Part shown: in pieces, positions 1 through 9,840 of the stretch
How the letters are laid out: each line of letters starts with the position of its first letter
Position numbering within the stretch: the stretch's first letter is position 1
Origin: Flectonema sp. DT1601
Taxonomy: Eukaryota > Euglenozoa > Diplonemea > Diplonemida > Diplonemidae
Direction of reading: 5' to 3'
Assembly: GCA_964019425.1 (NCBI GenBank)
Contig: OZ025817.1
Location: forward strand, 986,350-1,050,349
DNA: 64,000 nt
The notes under the pieces: generated by a model
The model's database searches: none
Seen by the model: the letters and a program-made list of their open reading frames with translations, nothing else
What the model was told of the DNA's origin: nothing
Program-made: the position numbers and the translations under genes

Positions 1-334
1 TCCTACTGGAAAAGGAAAGGGAGGAGAGTCTTGTTGGGGAGGATACTTTCAAGATGAAATTCACAATCATCTTCGTCACTCAACAAGAGGAATGTTAAGT
101 ATGGCAAATAGAAAGGGTCAAGCGGATACGAATGGATCTCAATTTTTTATAACATTTTGTAAACAACCTCATTTGAATGGAGTCAATACTGTTTTTGGTA
201 AAGTAATCCACGGATTGGATGTGCTCGACGTTATTGAGAGAGCCGCAGTTGATTCTAAATACCGACCTACTATTAATATTGTTATTAAGTCTTTTACAAT
301 ACACTCAAACCCAATAGCTGATTCTGCGAGGTAA
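1..334 (+). CDS. PPIL3: Cyclophilin-type peptidyl-prolyl isomerase, PPIL3-like (3' part)
   Basis: This is the C-terminal part of a single-domain cyclophilin; the 5' part lies left of the window. The reading frame is open from base 2 to the TAA/TAG region ending at 334 (about 110 residues visible). Conserved cyclophilin motifs are present: [17 protein letters not shown], and [15 protein letters not shown]. The [10 protein letters not shown] stretch followed by WGGYFQDE and the tail SFTIHSNP resemble the small PPIL3 group, whose human member ends in a closely similar ITIHANP. Known role of that group: cis-trans isomerisation of prolyl bonds in the nucleus, associated with the spliceosome. The catalytic arginine expected earlier in the domain is not in view. 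PPIL3 is my best family match; another small nuclear cyclophilin is possible. Confidence 0.9.
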   Translation, partial: PTGKGKGGESCWGGYFQDEIHNHLRHSTRGMLSMANRKGQADTNGSQFFITFCKQPHLNGVNTVFGKVIHGLDVLDVIERAAVDSKYRPTINIVIKSFTIHSNPIADSAR

Positions 335-512
335 CCAACACACCTGGAGTAAAGTAATATATGCAAAACGTGGTGTAATCTGTATTGATTGTTACTGTGA
401 CTCGTCACATTTATTTTTCGTGTTTTACACGAAGCTGAATCATTCGAATGAATTCTTCTTTTGCGATTTATTATTATTTTAATTATTTCAATATAGGGGT
501 AAACGCGCTGCA

Positions 513-1223
513 ATGTCGAAACCTTTTTTTTTTTTTAAAAAAATTATTTTCTTATTTTTATGTTTCTCATTTATCTGTTTTAAACATTCCAGGGAGGTAG
601 CTCTGATGACGGCATCCTCAAAAATTAAGATTGCGGAACTACTAATCGAACACGGCGCAGATGTAAACCTGAGAGACAAACAAGGAAGACATCCTCTAGC
701 AGGAGCTGTAAGTAATTCATCACATTACTCAACTGATATTGTAAGAATTATATGTTCGAAAGACGTTGACGTTATGGAATTGAAGGCTCTGATCATATCA
801 TTGTGCACACACAATGACGATGGCGATCGGGACATGAATAGGGAGAAAATTGAAATAATGATGAACGCATTGAAGCGTCAAGGTCATTCACTCGAATCTG
901 ATGGCAGTGAGTCAGACCGACCTCGTAAGAAAGCAGTAAAGAAGGGAGCAAAGAGAGCTTCTAAAGTTGTGAAACAGATATCAAGTTCCGACACATCATC
1001 AGATTCAAGCGACTCTGACGACAGGCCTAAAAAAACAACTAAAAAATCCGCTAAAAAAACTCCGAAGAAGGCTGCAAAAAAACCAGCTAGAAAATCTGCT
1101 AAAAAGCCGACAAGCAGTTCTGACAGCGACTCAACAGATTCTGAACCTCCAGCGAGAAAGAAGGCTGCGAAAAAGACTTCCAAGAAGGGTGCTAAGAAAC
1201 CATCGGGTAAGAAGTCAAAATAA
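513..1223 (+). CDS. Ankyrin-repeat protein with histone-H1-like basic tail
   Basis: The open frame runs from 513, but its first ~27 codons are poly-Phe/Leu from a T tract that ends in CCAG at about 591. That looks like a splice acceptor, not protein. The likely start is the in-frame ATG at 606 (205 residues), unless an upstream exon exists. The front shows one ankyrin unit (IAELLIEHGADVNLRDKQGR). A helical middle part follows, and from about base 900 a tail of Lys/Ala/Pro blocks (KKAAKK, KKSAKK, KKTPKK) alternates with acidic-serine clusters (SSSDTSSDSSDSDD). The tail resembles histone H1 C-termini or Nopp140-like proteins and predicts nuclear, DNA- or RNA-binding behaviour with casein-kinase-2-type phosphorylation. 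The function is unknown. The opposite-strand open frame here is only a shadow of the Lys-rich codons. Confidence 0.7.
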   Translation: MSKPFFFFKKIIFLFLCFSFICFKHSREVALMTASSKIKIAELLIEHGADVNLRDKQGRHPLAGAVSNSSHYSTDIVRIICSKDVDVMELKALIISLCTHNDDGDRDMNREKIEIMMNALKRQGHSLESDGSESDRPRKKAVKKGAKRASKVVKQISSSDTSSDSSDSDDRPKKTTKKSAKKTPKKAAKKPARKSAKKPTSSSDSDSTDSEPPARKKAAKKTSKKGAKKPSGKKSK

Positions 1224-1556
1224 GACATCGCAACCTCCACGGAGATCTTAACAATCGATACTATGTGATTCTTAAACTAACATGGGAGGTAAGGAAATTA
1301 TCCCCCTTATTTATTTATTTATTTGTCTCTCTTTTTTTTTTCTTTCTTTTTATAGATAACAAATTCCATTATTTATACTTAAAAAGAGCCATAATAAGAT
1401 AATAAGACTTTTTTTATTTATGATTCAATTTGTGTACAGCTGACCCAACGCAATCAGTCGAGGGGGGAGAGTTAAAGCAAAACACTTCGATTGTTTGATA
1501 AAAACCATTTTCTATTTTAAAAGTCATAATTAAACACGAATTGACATGCTGCTGAG

Positions 1557-4500
1557 ATGACCCGTTGGACGCAATTGTGGTGCCTATGGAAGATCCACCG
1601 CTCATGGAGGCCTCAGCAATGGTTTTTAGGTTTGTTGGAAATATTATTACCGGCGATGATCATTTGGGCGTCGTTGGTATATTCATCGATTCAGAGGAGA
1701 CATCTTAGAAATTCACCTCAGAAACTTCCTTTATATAATGGATGGCCAGAGTATGACTACGAGCATCGTGTAAATGAGGGAATCGAAGTTCAAGATCTCG
1801 CAGAAAGCAGATTCTACGGAGGAGATATCATATGGTTTGCAGGTACTGATGGTATCGAACATGAATATCTTGAAAAAACAATTTCAAGATTTAGAAATAT
1901 ATCAGGTCCTGTACGAATAAAAGTCTGGGAAGACTCATCAGAAATGCTAAGATACCTAAACAACCCAGTCAGCGTTATAGATTGGAATAATTGGCGAAAG
2001 TGGTTCACTGTAGTAGGCAGTGCGAAAGCTGCTGTACTCATAAACGAAACCGACTATGTTATATATGCTCCGAAATTTCGTGAGGAAGAAGCCTTTGATT
2101 TGACTCTCGCTAACTGGGACCAATCTTTGAGTGCTATTCTGTATTGGACAACTGATTTATTATCTCTTCAGATAGCTCTTGAAAAATCATTATTTTATGC
2201 AGCCTCTGACTTGGACTCTAACCTAAAGGTAAACATCACCCGATACAATCCGGGTTCTCAAATGTCACTTCACAAAATAATACGTTCGATTGTATTGATA
2301 ACTCACTTGGCACCTAATTTAGGATTCATTGGATGTCTTTCTTTCTTAATACCTTTTGTTAGAATGGTAAACGCACTTGTTAGACATCGAGAGTCAGGAA
2401 CAGTTGATTTCTTAGCTATCAATGGAATGACTAGAATGATGTACTACACGTCTTTTACAGCTGCTGCATTGGTGCCTCGATTGGTACTTTACGTGCCAGT
2501 TTTAACCTTTACCGTACAAGCAGGTGTACTTCCTGATGTTGATGCTGGGAGTATCTTTTGTGTTATTTTGTTGTTTATGATTTCTCTGATTCCACTGTCG
2601 GCGTTAATGGCTGAGTTGTGTTCAACTCCACTTCTCGGTCTCTTGTCAGCGAGTAGTTTTTATTTACTATTTTCTATATTTGGTCTCGTTGCTTCCGCAT
2701 GTAGTGATTCTGTGCTTCTAACAAGTGGAGTCTGTTTTGAGAAATGGCCAGCTCCGTCTTTGCTATCCCCCGTGGCATTCGCTGTTGGGTTAGCAACGCT
2801 TTCACAACAGCAACTGAAAGCTTACAGTTTTGGGGAGCGGAAGTATGAAGTCCCGGAACTATCTCACGTTTTATTGATACTAACACTCGATACCATCTTG
2901 TACACGTTAATAACATGTGCTATTAAGGAACATGTAAGGGTCATTAAGTATTTCAGAACGAAAATTTTTAACTTCCCCTGTGACAATCACCTCCTGGAGT
3001 ATATCGCCCCAGCAGCAATCTGTGTTAAGGATGCGACTGTGTTGCTGAATGGAAAAGAAATCCTCAGTCAGATTACTTTGTCGGTTGATTTTGCTGAAAA
3101 AATGGCGCTTCTTGGACACAATGGAGCTGGAAAAACAACACTTCTAAAAGTGATAACAGGTATTCTACCAACTACTGGAACAGTTCTGCTCAACGGTCAA
3201 TCAGTTACTGCAGCTACTAGTAATGGATGGGTTGGTTATTGTCCTCAAGAAGATGTTTTGAAATTAATTCCAGACATGACAGTGACTGAAGTATTGGAAT
3301 TGATGTCCTGCATTAAAGGAATCCCTGTCAGAGAGATATCTGCCTACGCTGAAAACGCCGCTGCAGCAATTGGTCTTCACGACAAGCGTCATGAGCTACC
3401 GAGAGTGTTAGCACTTGGACAACGTCGAAAACTTGCTGTTTCACTTGCGTTTTTAGGAAATCCAAAACTTGTTATTCTGGACGAACCCACAGCGGGTTTA
3501 GATCCTCGTTCCCGAAGACAGGTTTGGGATTTGATTAAGAAGAGTAAACATTCATCATGTCTTTATACTACTCATTTATTAGAAGAAGCAAGACTCGGTG
3601 ATAAATTAGCAATTTTAAATAGAGGTGAGCTACCTGATGATCGAATCGGATCGTTGGCGTCTTTGAAAGAAAAAATAGACGGAGCGTTCCAACAGTTAAC
3701 AGTCGTTAAAAATAACAATTCAATGTCTCTTAATCAAGAGATTGTTGATTCGTTGAATTTTTCAGAGTTGGAATGGACGACTTCAGGACGAACGCTAACA
3801 GTACAATTAAACGGAGATTTACACTACTACACTGATGTGTTTAGGAGATTACAAGACACTGAAGAATGTGCTAAACTAGGTATCGAGTCATTCTCTCTAA
3901 AGATGACTGGTTTAGAAGAGTTCGTTGTCAGACTTTGTGATCCAATCGTATCAAGCAAGAAGTCTGGTACAACATCTTCATCATACGAAACTACTCCTCT
4001 TCTTAGTAGCAGTGCTCTGTCTGAACCAGAAATCCATGATAGCCTACCGACATTATTGAGGGTAAGGAGTACCTTCTTAAGTATCCCAAGACAAATAATT
4101 ACAATCTGTCTTCATCATAAAATCTACGGAACGTTTCGATCACTGAAATTCTTGGCGTTTCAATTGGTTGTTCCGTTGCTTTTTATATTCTTTTCACTTT
4201 TAATAACCGACGGATTGCTGAAAACAGATTCAGCAAACATCACCCTAAGCTCAAATATGACAACTGTTGCTGACCAAATTCCTCTTTATGTCAATAACGA
4301 AACAGGTATTGGTGTGAGTGCTTTGGATTTGTTACAGAGCACACCCCCTGAATTACCCTTATACGTAGAAGGTCTGGATGGTAACTTTTCAAGGTTACAT
4401 TTATTGAGTTCTCCTGCGGCTCTTAACTTAACGATAGCAGAGGAAAGATCTTTATCTGTGAACATTTGGTTTAATGCGTCTATAACTCACGCCCTTCCTG

Positions 4501-7500
4501 TGGTGACCAACTACCTCATGAACGTCTTGCGTAGTAATAGTTCAAATCAAGTAATGAGAGGACACTTTCGATCGTATCCGACGTATGCTCCGTGGATAGC
4601 TCCATTAGTAGTTTATGGTACTATGTTTGCTTGTTCTATTGCTTTGGTTACGTCATTGTTTGCAGGAAAGTTAGTGAATGAAAGAGCGAATGGTGCACGT
4701 CACTTAACTCAACTTTGTGGGGTTCATGACACAACTTTTTATGTTGCCTACGGTCTCGCAGACTTACTAGCTTCATATGTCGTAGAAATTGCTCTGCTGT
4801 CAGTCACTTGTATTTGGTATCCATCGAGCAGTAGTACTTTTGGTGCGATGGCATTGTTGTTATTAATATTCACACCCTGTATATTAGCCATGAATTACTC
4901 AATGAGTTATGCATTTAAATCTGGTCTTCATGGAGCTATGTGGTGTACTTTCTATCATGTTAGTGTGGTTCATATTGGACTTATTCTATCAGCGACAATG
5001 CAGAGTCATCAGTCGACGATTAGAAATTGTTGGGTTTGGTTGAGTCCGTTGTTCGTTGTCGTTGATGGTTTTTTGTATTTTCAAAATTTTCTTGAAATTG
5101 CTTCGACTGATGTGCGCAACCATGAAACCAGTGCGACTCCAACAGGAACAATGAGTCAACACTATCTCTTATTGATGTATCAACTAATATTTTGGTCAGC
5201 TGCATTAACACTTTGTGAATCTGGTTACAAAATAAAGAATCTAATTAAAAAGATCTTTCCTCGACCTGCTGGCTACTACGAGCGTGAAGCAGCTCTCGCA
5301 GGTGTTCAACAAGATCTCAGTATTCGGAGAGAGATTAAAGATGTTGAGCATCGAATGGGATTAAACCACACAGATATATTCATGAAACAAGTTCGTAAAG
5401 TATACGGCAAGAATGTAGCTGTATCTGGACTCTACCTTAGACTACAACCTGGTGATTGTTTCGGAATGCTTTCACCCAGCGGTGCAGGTAAAACAACAGC
5501 TCTGTTAATGATGGCTGGTCTTCTTTCTCCAACTCAGGGAGAAGTTATGGTGAGAGGGCTTTCTAATTTGTATCCTTTGGAATTAAAACGTCTTCAAAAG
5601 CTAATGGGATACCTCCCTCAGACTGATCCTCTTCCATCAGATCTCACTGTTCATCAAGTTATATTATTTTACGCGAAGTTAAAAGGAGTTAGTTCCGCAA
5701 ACAGTAGTTTAGTGAACGAACTACTTGAAAGAATTGGTTTGATACAACTTGCGAAAAAGTTGTGTGGGTCGCTATCAGGTGGAGCGAAGAGATTAGTTGC
5801 TTTAGCGATTGCTTTGTTAGGAGCACCACCAATTCTATTATTAGATGAACCAACACTAGCAATGGATACAGCGACTAGAAAGAAAGCATGGTGGATGATT
5901 AACAGCAGAGCTAACAATAACAATCGTAAGACTGATACGATCACCATCCTAGCGACTCATTCAATGACTGAAGCTGATTCAGTTTGTAATCGAATCGGTG
6001 TTTTATTAAATGGTCACATGTCGACTATCGGATCACCATTAGAATTAAAAGAAAGGTTTGCGAGTGGTTACTACCTTCAGATATCTACAGAGTCTGATAA
6101 TGGTAATCGACACAGTGCTTTGAGCTCCCTGTCAAAAGATGATCTCGTTAGTGAGATTATGGATTTAGCTCCTGGAGCGAAACTTATAGAAGCTCATCAC
6201 AATACGAATGAGTTTCATTTACCATCTGGGACTAGCTTAGCTGAGGTTGTTGAATGGGCAGGTCGAAGAAACATTGTCGACTACAGTCTATCTCAAATGT
6301 CTTTCGAACATGCATACCTCCGAACAGTTGAACAACAGCGAACATTACAAAGTGCTAAGGATTGCAACATGGATTCAGTACCTCCATTAAGGATTAGTAT
6401 CCTCGTTGTTGGAAGTCGAGGTGATGTTCAACCATTTATTGCTTTTGCTCAAGGATTGTTGAAGGTCGGTCACACAGTACAAATAGCTACTCATGGATGC
6501 TTTCGGAATTTTGTAATGTCACACTTCACTAATCAACCTGGAAGGGTAACGTTCTCTGATATCGGAGGTGATCCTGAAAAGTTAATGCAATTCATGGTTG
6601 AGCATCCCAGCATGATTAGTGTTAATTTAGAAGAACTACGAGACAAGAGAAAGATGATGCTCGAAATCTTCAGAGGATGTTGGTCAGCAGTGACAAATGG
6701 ATTCCTACCTGAAGTACTAATTGCGAATCCTCCTACTCAAGTTCATGTTCATATCGCTGAGGCATTACAGATTCCTCTACAGATTCACTTTACAATGCCA
6801 TGGTCACCTACGAGAGCTTATTTACATCCTTTAGCTGTCGTTAGTGCTTTTGGAAATGAACAGAGTTATGGAATAGTTGAAGACTTGATGTGGCTTGGGA
6901 TGAGTGACATCATAAACACACTGCGATCTGAAATGGGACTTCTAAAACTGAGTCACGGATCTGGACTACAACACACACTTAAAGTCCCACATGTATATTG
7001 CGTGTCTGAAGTTCTGGTTCCAAAACCAAGTGATTGGGGCCCACATATTACAATTAGTGGATTCTGGTTCTTAGACAGTGATGTTGGTTCTAAGACTTAC
7101 GCTCCTCCTGATGATTTGGCTGATTTCTTAGCTGATGGTTGTTCTCCGATTTACATCGGATTTGGATCTATTGTAACTCCAGCCAACAGCCCCCTGGAAC
7201 AGATAATATTTCAATCCTTAGAAACCCTACACAGTGAAGATGGTTCAATCAGAGCCATAATATCACCCGGGTGGGCTAATTTAGGATCAGAGTTGACTAC
7301 TGTTCCTGAATATGTTCACATTCTAGATCAGCCTATTCCTCATGATTGGTTGTTTCCAAAATGTTCATTAGTAGTTCACCACGGAGGTGCGGGTACAACA
7401 GCAGCAGGTCTTCGTGCGGGTGTTCCAACTGTTGTTATTCCGTTTTTCGGTGATCAACCATTTTGGGGACATTGCGTTCAGAGACAGGGTGTTGGATCAT

Positions 7501-8372
7501 TTCCGATTCCGATAAAAAACCTAACTCAGCGTTCACTTGTGTCAGCAATTCGACAGTGCCGGGAACCTGAAATGTTACTTCAAGTTCGAGACCTGCAGGA
7601 GATAATTATTTCTGAAGCTGGTGTTCAAAAAGGAGTAAACGCATTTCATAATTATCTACCTCTCGATTCAGGTGGTGGTTGGATTGTAACTTGTGTTGAA
7701 AACCAACGTTGGTTTCCTGTTATTGGATGGAGTGCAACTTTATCATTCGGAGACCCATCTCCTTTCTCTGATGTAACTGGTCTTCAAAGCTGCACTAGAG
7801 AAGAATACATCTGTCCTGATGGATGGTTTTGGGAAGCCGACTGGGATGTTAAAAAACACGTCGACTCCACAGACGCTGACGGATTTGAATACTCTTCCGC
7901 CTTCAAGGGTCCAAGTTGGAAGCGTTTCCCTGGTCGAGGTGACGTCGTTCGACGACGACACTGGTTTCGGAGACGGACTCGAACTGGAATGAAAAATGTT
8001 GGTTCTGATGCTGTGGAGGTTGAAAAACTTCGTCAAGAAAATAAATTACTGAGAGCGAAGGTTGCCGCACAGGCGACTTCCATAAAGACTCTTCTTACTT
8101 CTAGAGGTGGTGATGTTCGCGAAGGGGATTCAATAGTTTATGATTTACCTGCTTGTCTTGAAGGTGAATGTACAGTAGCTGCAGCTGTCGATAGCGGATG
8201 CGTTTCAATCGCTAGGGTTCTTTCAGAGCATTCTATTCAAAAACAAACAGTCGCTGATATCGCGAGAGATATGAAACAACAAGATGGCGGCAGTCCTATT
8301 GAAATGTCTTCAAGGACAGATCTTACGGGAGGTTTTGATTCTGACTGCCCCTACATAACACTTGCGGACTAG
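1557..8372 (+). CDS. Fusion: ABCA-type transporter + sterol-type glucosyltransferase + DysF domain
   Basis: A single uninterrupted frame of 2271 codons. Residues ~20-45 are the first membrane helix; ~45-235 form a large loop and ~240-480 more helices. NBD1 has Walker A GHNGAGKTT (~520), signature LALGQ (~617), Walker B ILDEPTAGLD (~640) and H-loop TTH. The second membrane half is ~858-1225. NBD2 has PSGAGKTT (~1307), LSGGA (~1406), LLLDEPT (~1427) and ATHS. ABCA proteins normally end soon after a motif like MSFEHAYLRT, seen here at ~1580. Instead the frame continues into a GT28/GT1 glucosyltransferase: GSRGDVQPF (~1619) and HHGGAGTTAAGLRAGVP (~1941), as in sterol 3-beta-glucosyltransferases (Atg26, UGT80). 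It then enters a dysferlin/PEX30-type domain (ENQRW, GWFWEADWDV, VRRRHWFRRR, ~2047-2135) and a short coiled coil. Inference: coupled lipid transport and sterol glucosylation at a membrane. No stop, intron signal or composition change marks the joins. Confidence 0.93.
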   Translation: MTRWTQLWCLWKIHRSWRPQQWFLGLLEILLPAMIIWASLVYSSIQRRHLRNSPQKLPLYNGWPEYDYEHRVNEGIEVQDLAESRFYGGDIIWFAGTDGIEHEYLEKTISRFRNISGPVRIKVWEDSSEMLRYLNNPVSVIDWNNWRKWFTVVGSAKAAVLINETDYVIYAPKFREEEAFDLTLANWDQSLSAILYWTTDLLSLQIALEKSLFYAASDLDSNLKVNITRYNPGSQMSLHKIIRSIVLITHLAPNLGFIGCLSFLIPFVRMVNALVRHRESGTVDFLAINGMTRMMYYTSFTAAALVPRLVLYVPVLTFTVQAGVLPDVDAGSIFCVILLFMISLIPLSALMAELCSTPLLGLLSASSFYLLFSIFGLVASACSDSVLLTSGVCFEKWPAPSLLSPVAFAVGLATLSQQQLKAYSFGERKYEVPELSHVLLILTLDTILYTLITCAIKEHVRVIKYFRTKIFNFPCDNHLLEYIAPAAICVKDATVLLNGKEILSQITLSVDFAEKMALLGHNGAGKTTLLKVITGILPTTGTVLLNGQSVTAATSNGWVGYCPQEDVLKLIPDMTVTEVLELMSCIKGIPVREISAYAENAAAAIGLHDKRHELPRVLALGQRRKLAVSLAFLGNPKLVILDEPTAGLDPRSRRQVWDLIKKSKHSSCLYTTHLLEEARLGDKLAILNRGELPDDRIGSLASLKEKIDGAFQQLTVVKNNNSMSLNQEIVDSLNFSELEWTTSGRTLTVQLNGDLHYYTDVFRRLQDTEECAKLGIESFSLKMTGLEEFVVRLCDPIVSSKKSGTTSSSYETTPLLSSSALSEPEIHDSLPTLLRVRSTFLSIPRQIITICLHHKIYGTFRSLKFLAFQLVVPLLFIFFSLLITDGLLKTDSANITLSSNMTTVADQIPLYVNNETGIGVSALDLLQSTPPELPLYVEGLDGNFSRLHLLSSPAALNLTIAEERSLSVNIWFNASITHALPVVTNYLMNVLRSNSSNQVMRGHFRSYPTYAPWIAPLVVYGTMFACSIALVTSLFAGKLVNERANGARHLTQLCGVHDTTFYVAYGLADLLASYVVEIALLSVTCIWYPSSSSTFGAMALLLLIFTPCILAMNYSMSYAFKSGLHGAMWCTFYHVSVVHIGLILSATMQSHQSTIRNCWVWLSPLFVVVDGFLYFQNFLEIASTDVRNHETSATPTGTMSQHYLLLMYQLIFWSAALTLCESGYKIKNLIKKIFPRPAGYYEREAALAGVQQDLSIRREIKDVEHRMGLNHTDIFMKQVRKVYGKNVAVSGLYLRLQPGDCFGMLSPSGAGKTTALLMMAGLLSPTQGEVMVRGLSNLYPLELKRLQKLMGYLPQTDPLPSDLTVHQVILFYAKLKGVSSANSSLVNELLERIGLIQLAKKLCGSLSGGAKRLVALAIALLGAPPILLLDEPTLAMDTATRKKAWWMINSRANNNNRKTDTITILATHSMTEADSVCNRIGVLLNGHMSTIGSPLELKERFASGYYLQISTESDNGNRHSALSSLSKDDLVSEIMDLAPGAKLIEAHHNTNEFHLPSGTSLAEVVEWAGRRNIVDYSLSQMSFEHAYLRTVEQQRTLQSAKDCNMDSVPPLRISILVVGSRGDVQPFIAFAQGLLKVGHTVQIATHGCFRNFVMSHFTNQPGRVTFSDIGGDPEKLMQFMVEHPSMISVNLEELRDKRKMMLEIFRGCWSAVTNGFLPEVLIANPPTQVHVHIAEALQIPLQIHFTMPWSPTRAYLHPLAVVSAFGNEQSYGIVEDLMWLGMSDIINTLRSEMGLLKLSHGSGLQHTLKVPHVYCVSEVLVPKPSDWGPHITISGFWFLDSDVGSKTYAPPDDLADFLADGCSPIYIGFGSIVTPANSPLEQIIFQSLETLHSEDGSIRAIISPGWANLGSELTTVPEYVHILDQPIPHDWLFPKCSLVVHHGGAGTTAAGLRAGVPTVVIPFFGDQPFWGHCVQRQGVGSFPIPIKNLTQRSLVSAIRQCREPEMLLQVRDLQEIIISEAGVQKGVNAFHNYLPLDSGGGWIVTCVENQRWFPVIGWSATLSFGDPSPFSDVTGLQSCTREEYICPDGWFWEADWDVKKHVDSTDADGFEYSSAFKGPSWKRFPGRGDVVRRRHWFRRRTRTGMKNVGSDAVEVEKLRQENKLLRAKVAAQATSIKTLLTSRGGDVREGDSIVYDLPACLEGECTVAAAVDSGCVSIARVLSEHSIQKQTVADIARDMKQQDGGSPIEMSSRTDLTGGFDSDCPYITLAD

Positions 8373-9840
8373 TGCAATGAAATCTTCATGGAAAGTACTG
8401 AATCTTGTTTTTAGGATTGTTGCGGGTTTCATTTTTTTTTTTCTCTTCTTTTTCTTTTTTTTTTTTGATTCCGTCAATGCGTTAGCTAACCTTTTCCGCC
8501 TAACCCGAAGAAGCCTGTGGTTGGTCATCCTTTTTGTAACGAGATTAAAAAAATTAATCAAAAAAAAAAAAAAAATCAAAATATAAAAAGGAAGAGAATA
8601 AAATGCTCTCCTCTGAAAGTGGCAACACACCCTCTCTTCCATTCTTGTTAACAGCAAGCGAATGAAACTTGGCAGGTGTTTTTTTTTTTTTTTTTACGAT
8701 ATGCAACTGTTACTGCGTGTTTCTTTTAAAAAAAAAAAAGATTTATTTCAACAAACTATAGTTTATTTTCTGTATGTATACATTGGAGTATGTTTCGTGT
8801 TTCTTTTCAACTCTCAATTCTAGCCTTTTTTTTTACATTTACGGTTTCCTCTTCGTGGAGGTTATTTCTTTCCTGACGTGGTGATTATTCCGAACTACGG
8901 GTGACATGATTCTAGGCTTGCCATTTCTATCAACTTTTTTTTTTATTTTATTTATTTTTTTGATTTGCATGCAAAAATTGCTCCAGTCGTGCCTTTAATG
9001 CTGTTCGTATTGCCTCCAAAGTAGGAAATATGTTCTCACGTAATGATGCGGCAATACTCAGCTTTCGAATGCGTATTTTATGTTTTCCATCAGAATTGTC
9101 GAAGCAGGAGAGGAATTCAGATGTTCTGTTGTTTTTTTCTTCTTCTTCCAATTTATTATTATTATTATTATAATTTTTTTTTTTTTTTTTTTTACGAAAC
9201 TACAAAAAACTGCGTGAAAGCTGAGTATTTTGCTGAGGTCAACTATTGTGAGGAAAAAAAAAAAAAATAAATAAAATAAAGTGAAAACCTGATTGTTAAA
9301 TTTTTTATCTTTTTGGTGACTTTGGTGTTTTGTTTTTGTGTCCTCCGTGTGGGAGAATGAGAACTATGATTCTGCTTCCATTGCCACAGTGAGCTGGTTA
9401 AGATCTTAGTGGTGACATACTGTAGAGTCTTCACGACGATGGTTATAGTTTTCTGTGTTTTCAGACTTTAATTTTAACACTACCAGTAGTGATGTTAACG
9501 AGTTCTATGAGGGTGTCTGACTATATCATTTTCCAACCAAGTTCCCCCCCCATTTCAGGAAAAAGAGATGTGTATGCAGCTAAGTTAGAAACATTTATTA
9601 TAATGTAAAGTATTTACGTCAATCGCAGAGTGTATACCTACACTAACATTACCTTTAGTCACTGTATCTCAGAACTAATGTTAAATTATCGTTATGTTGT
9701 TTATGATACAAAACATTTGTATTTTACGTACAAACTCGAACAGTTAACCCCCCATTTCAGGTTTATGTTAATTGCAGCTGAAGGGATAAATACGTTCGTT
9801 AATTTTTATATATAAATTCATAACAGGCATATCAAAAAAG
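8373..9840 (+). other. Gene-free spacer with homopolymer runs
   Basis: No convincing coding sequence on either strand; the short open frames are driven by T and A runs. It would hold the 3' UTR of the fusion gene and the 5' leader of the IF-2 gene. Two near-identical candidate splice acceptors, CCCCCCATTTCAGG, lie at about 9547 and 9750, and a third AG is at about 9829 just before the next start codon. Confidence 0.6.

Noticed and set aside
884-1240. Minus-strand open frame opposite the basic ankyrin protein tail
   Set aside because: It is a shadow of Lys/Ala codons on the + strand; its Phe/Leu-rich product has no domain.
8310-9434. Small Phe/Lys-rich open frames after the fusion gene
   Set aside because: They are made of T and A homopolymers, with no conserved motif or start context.
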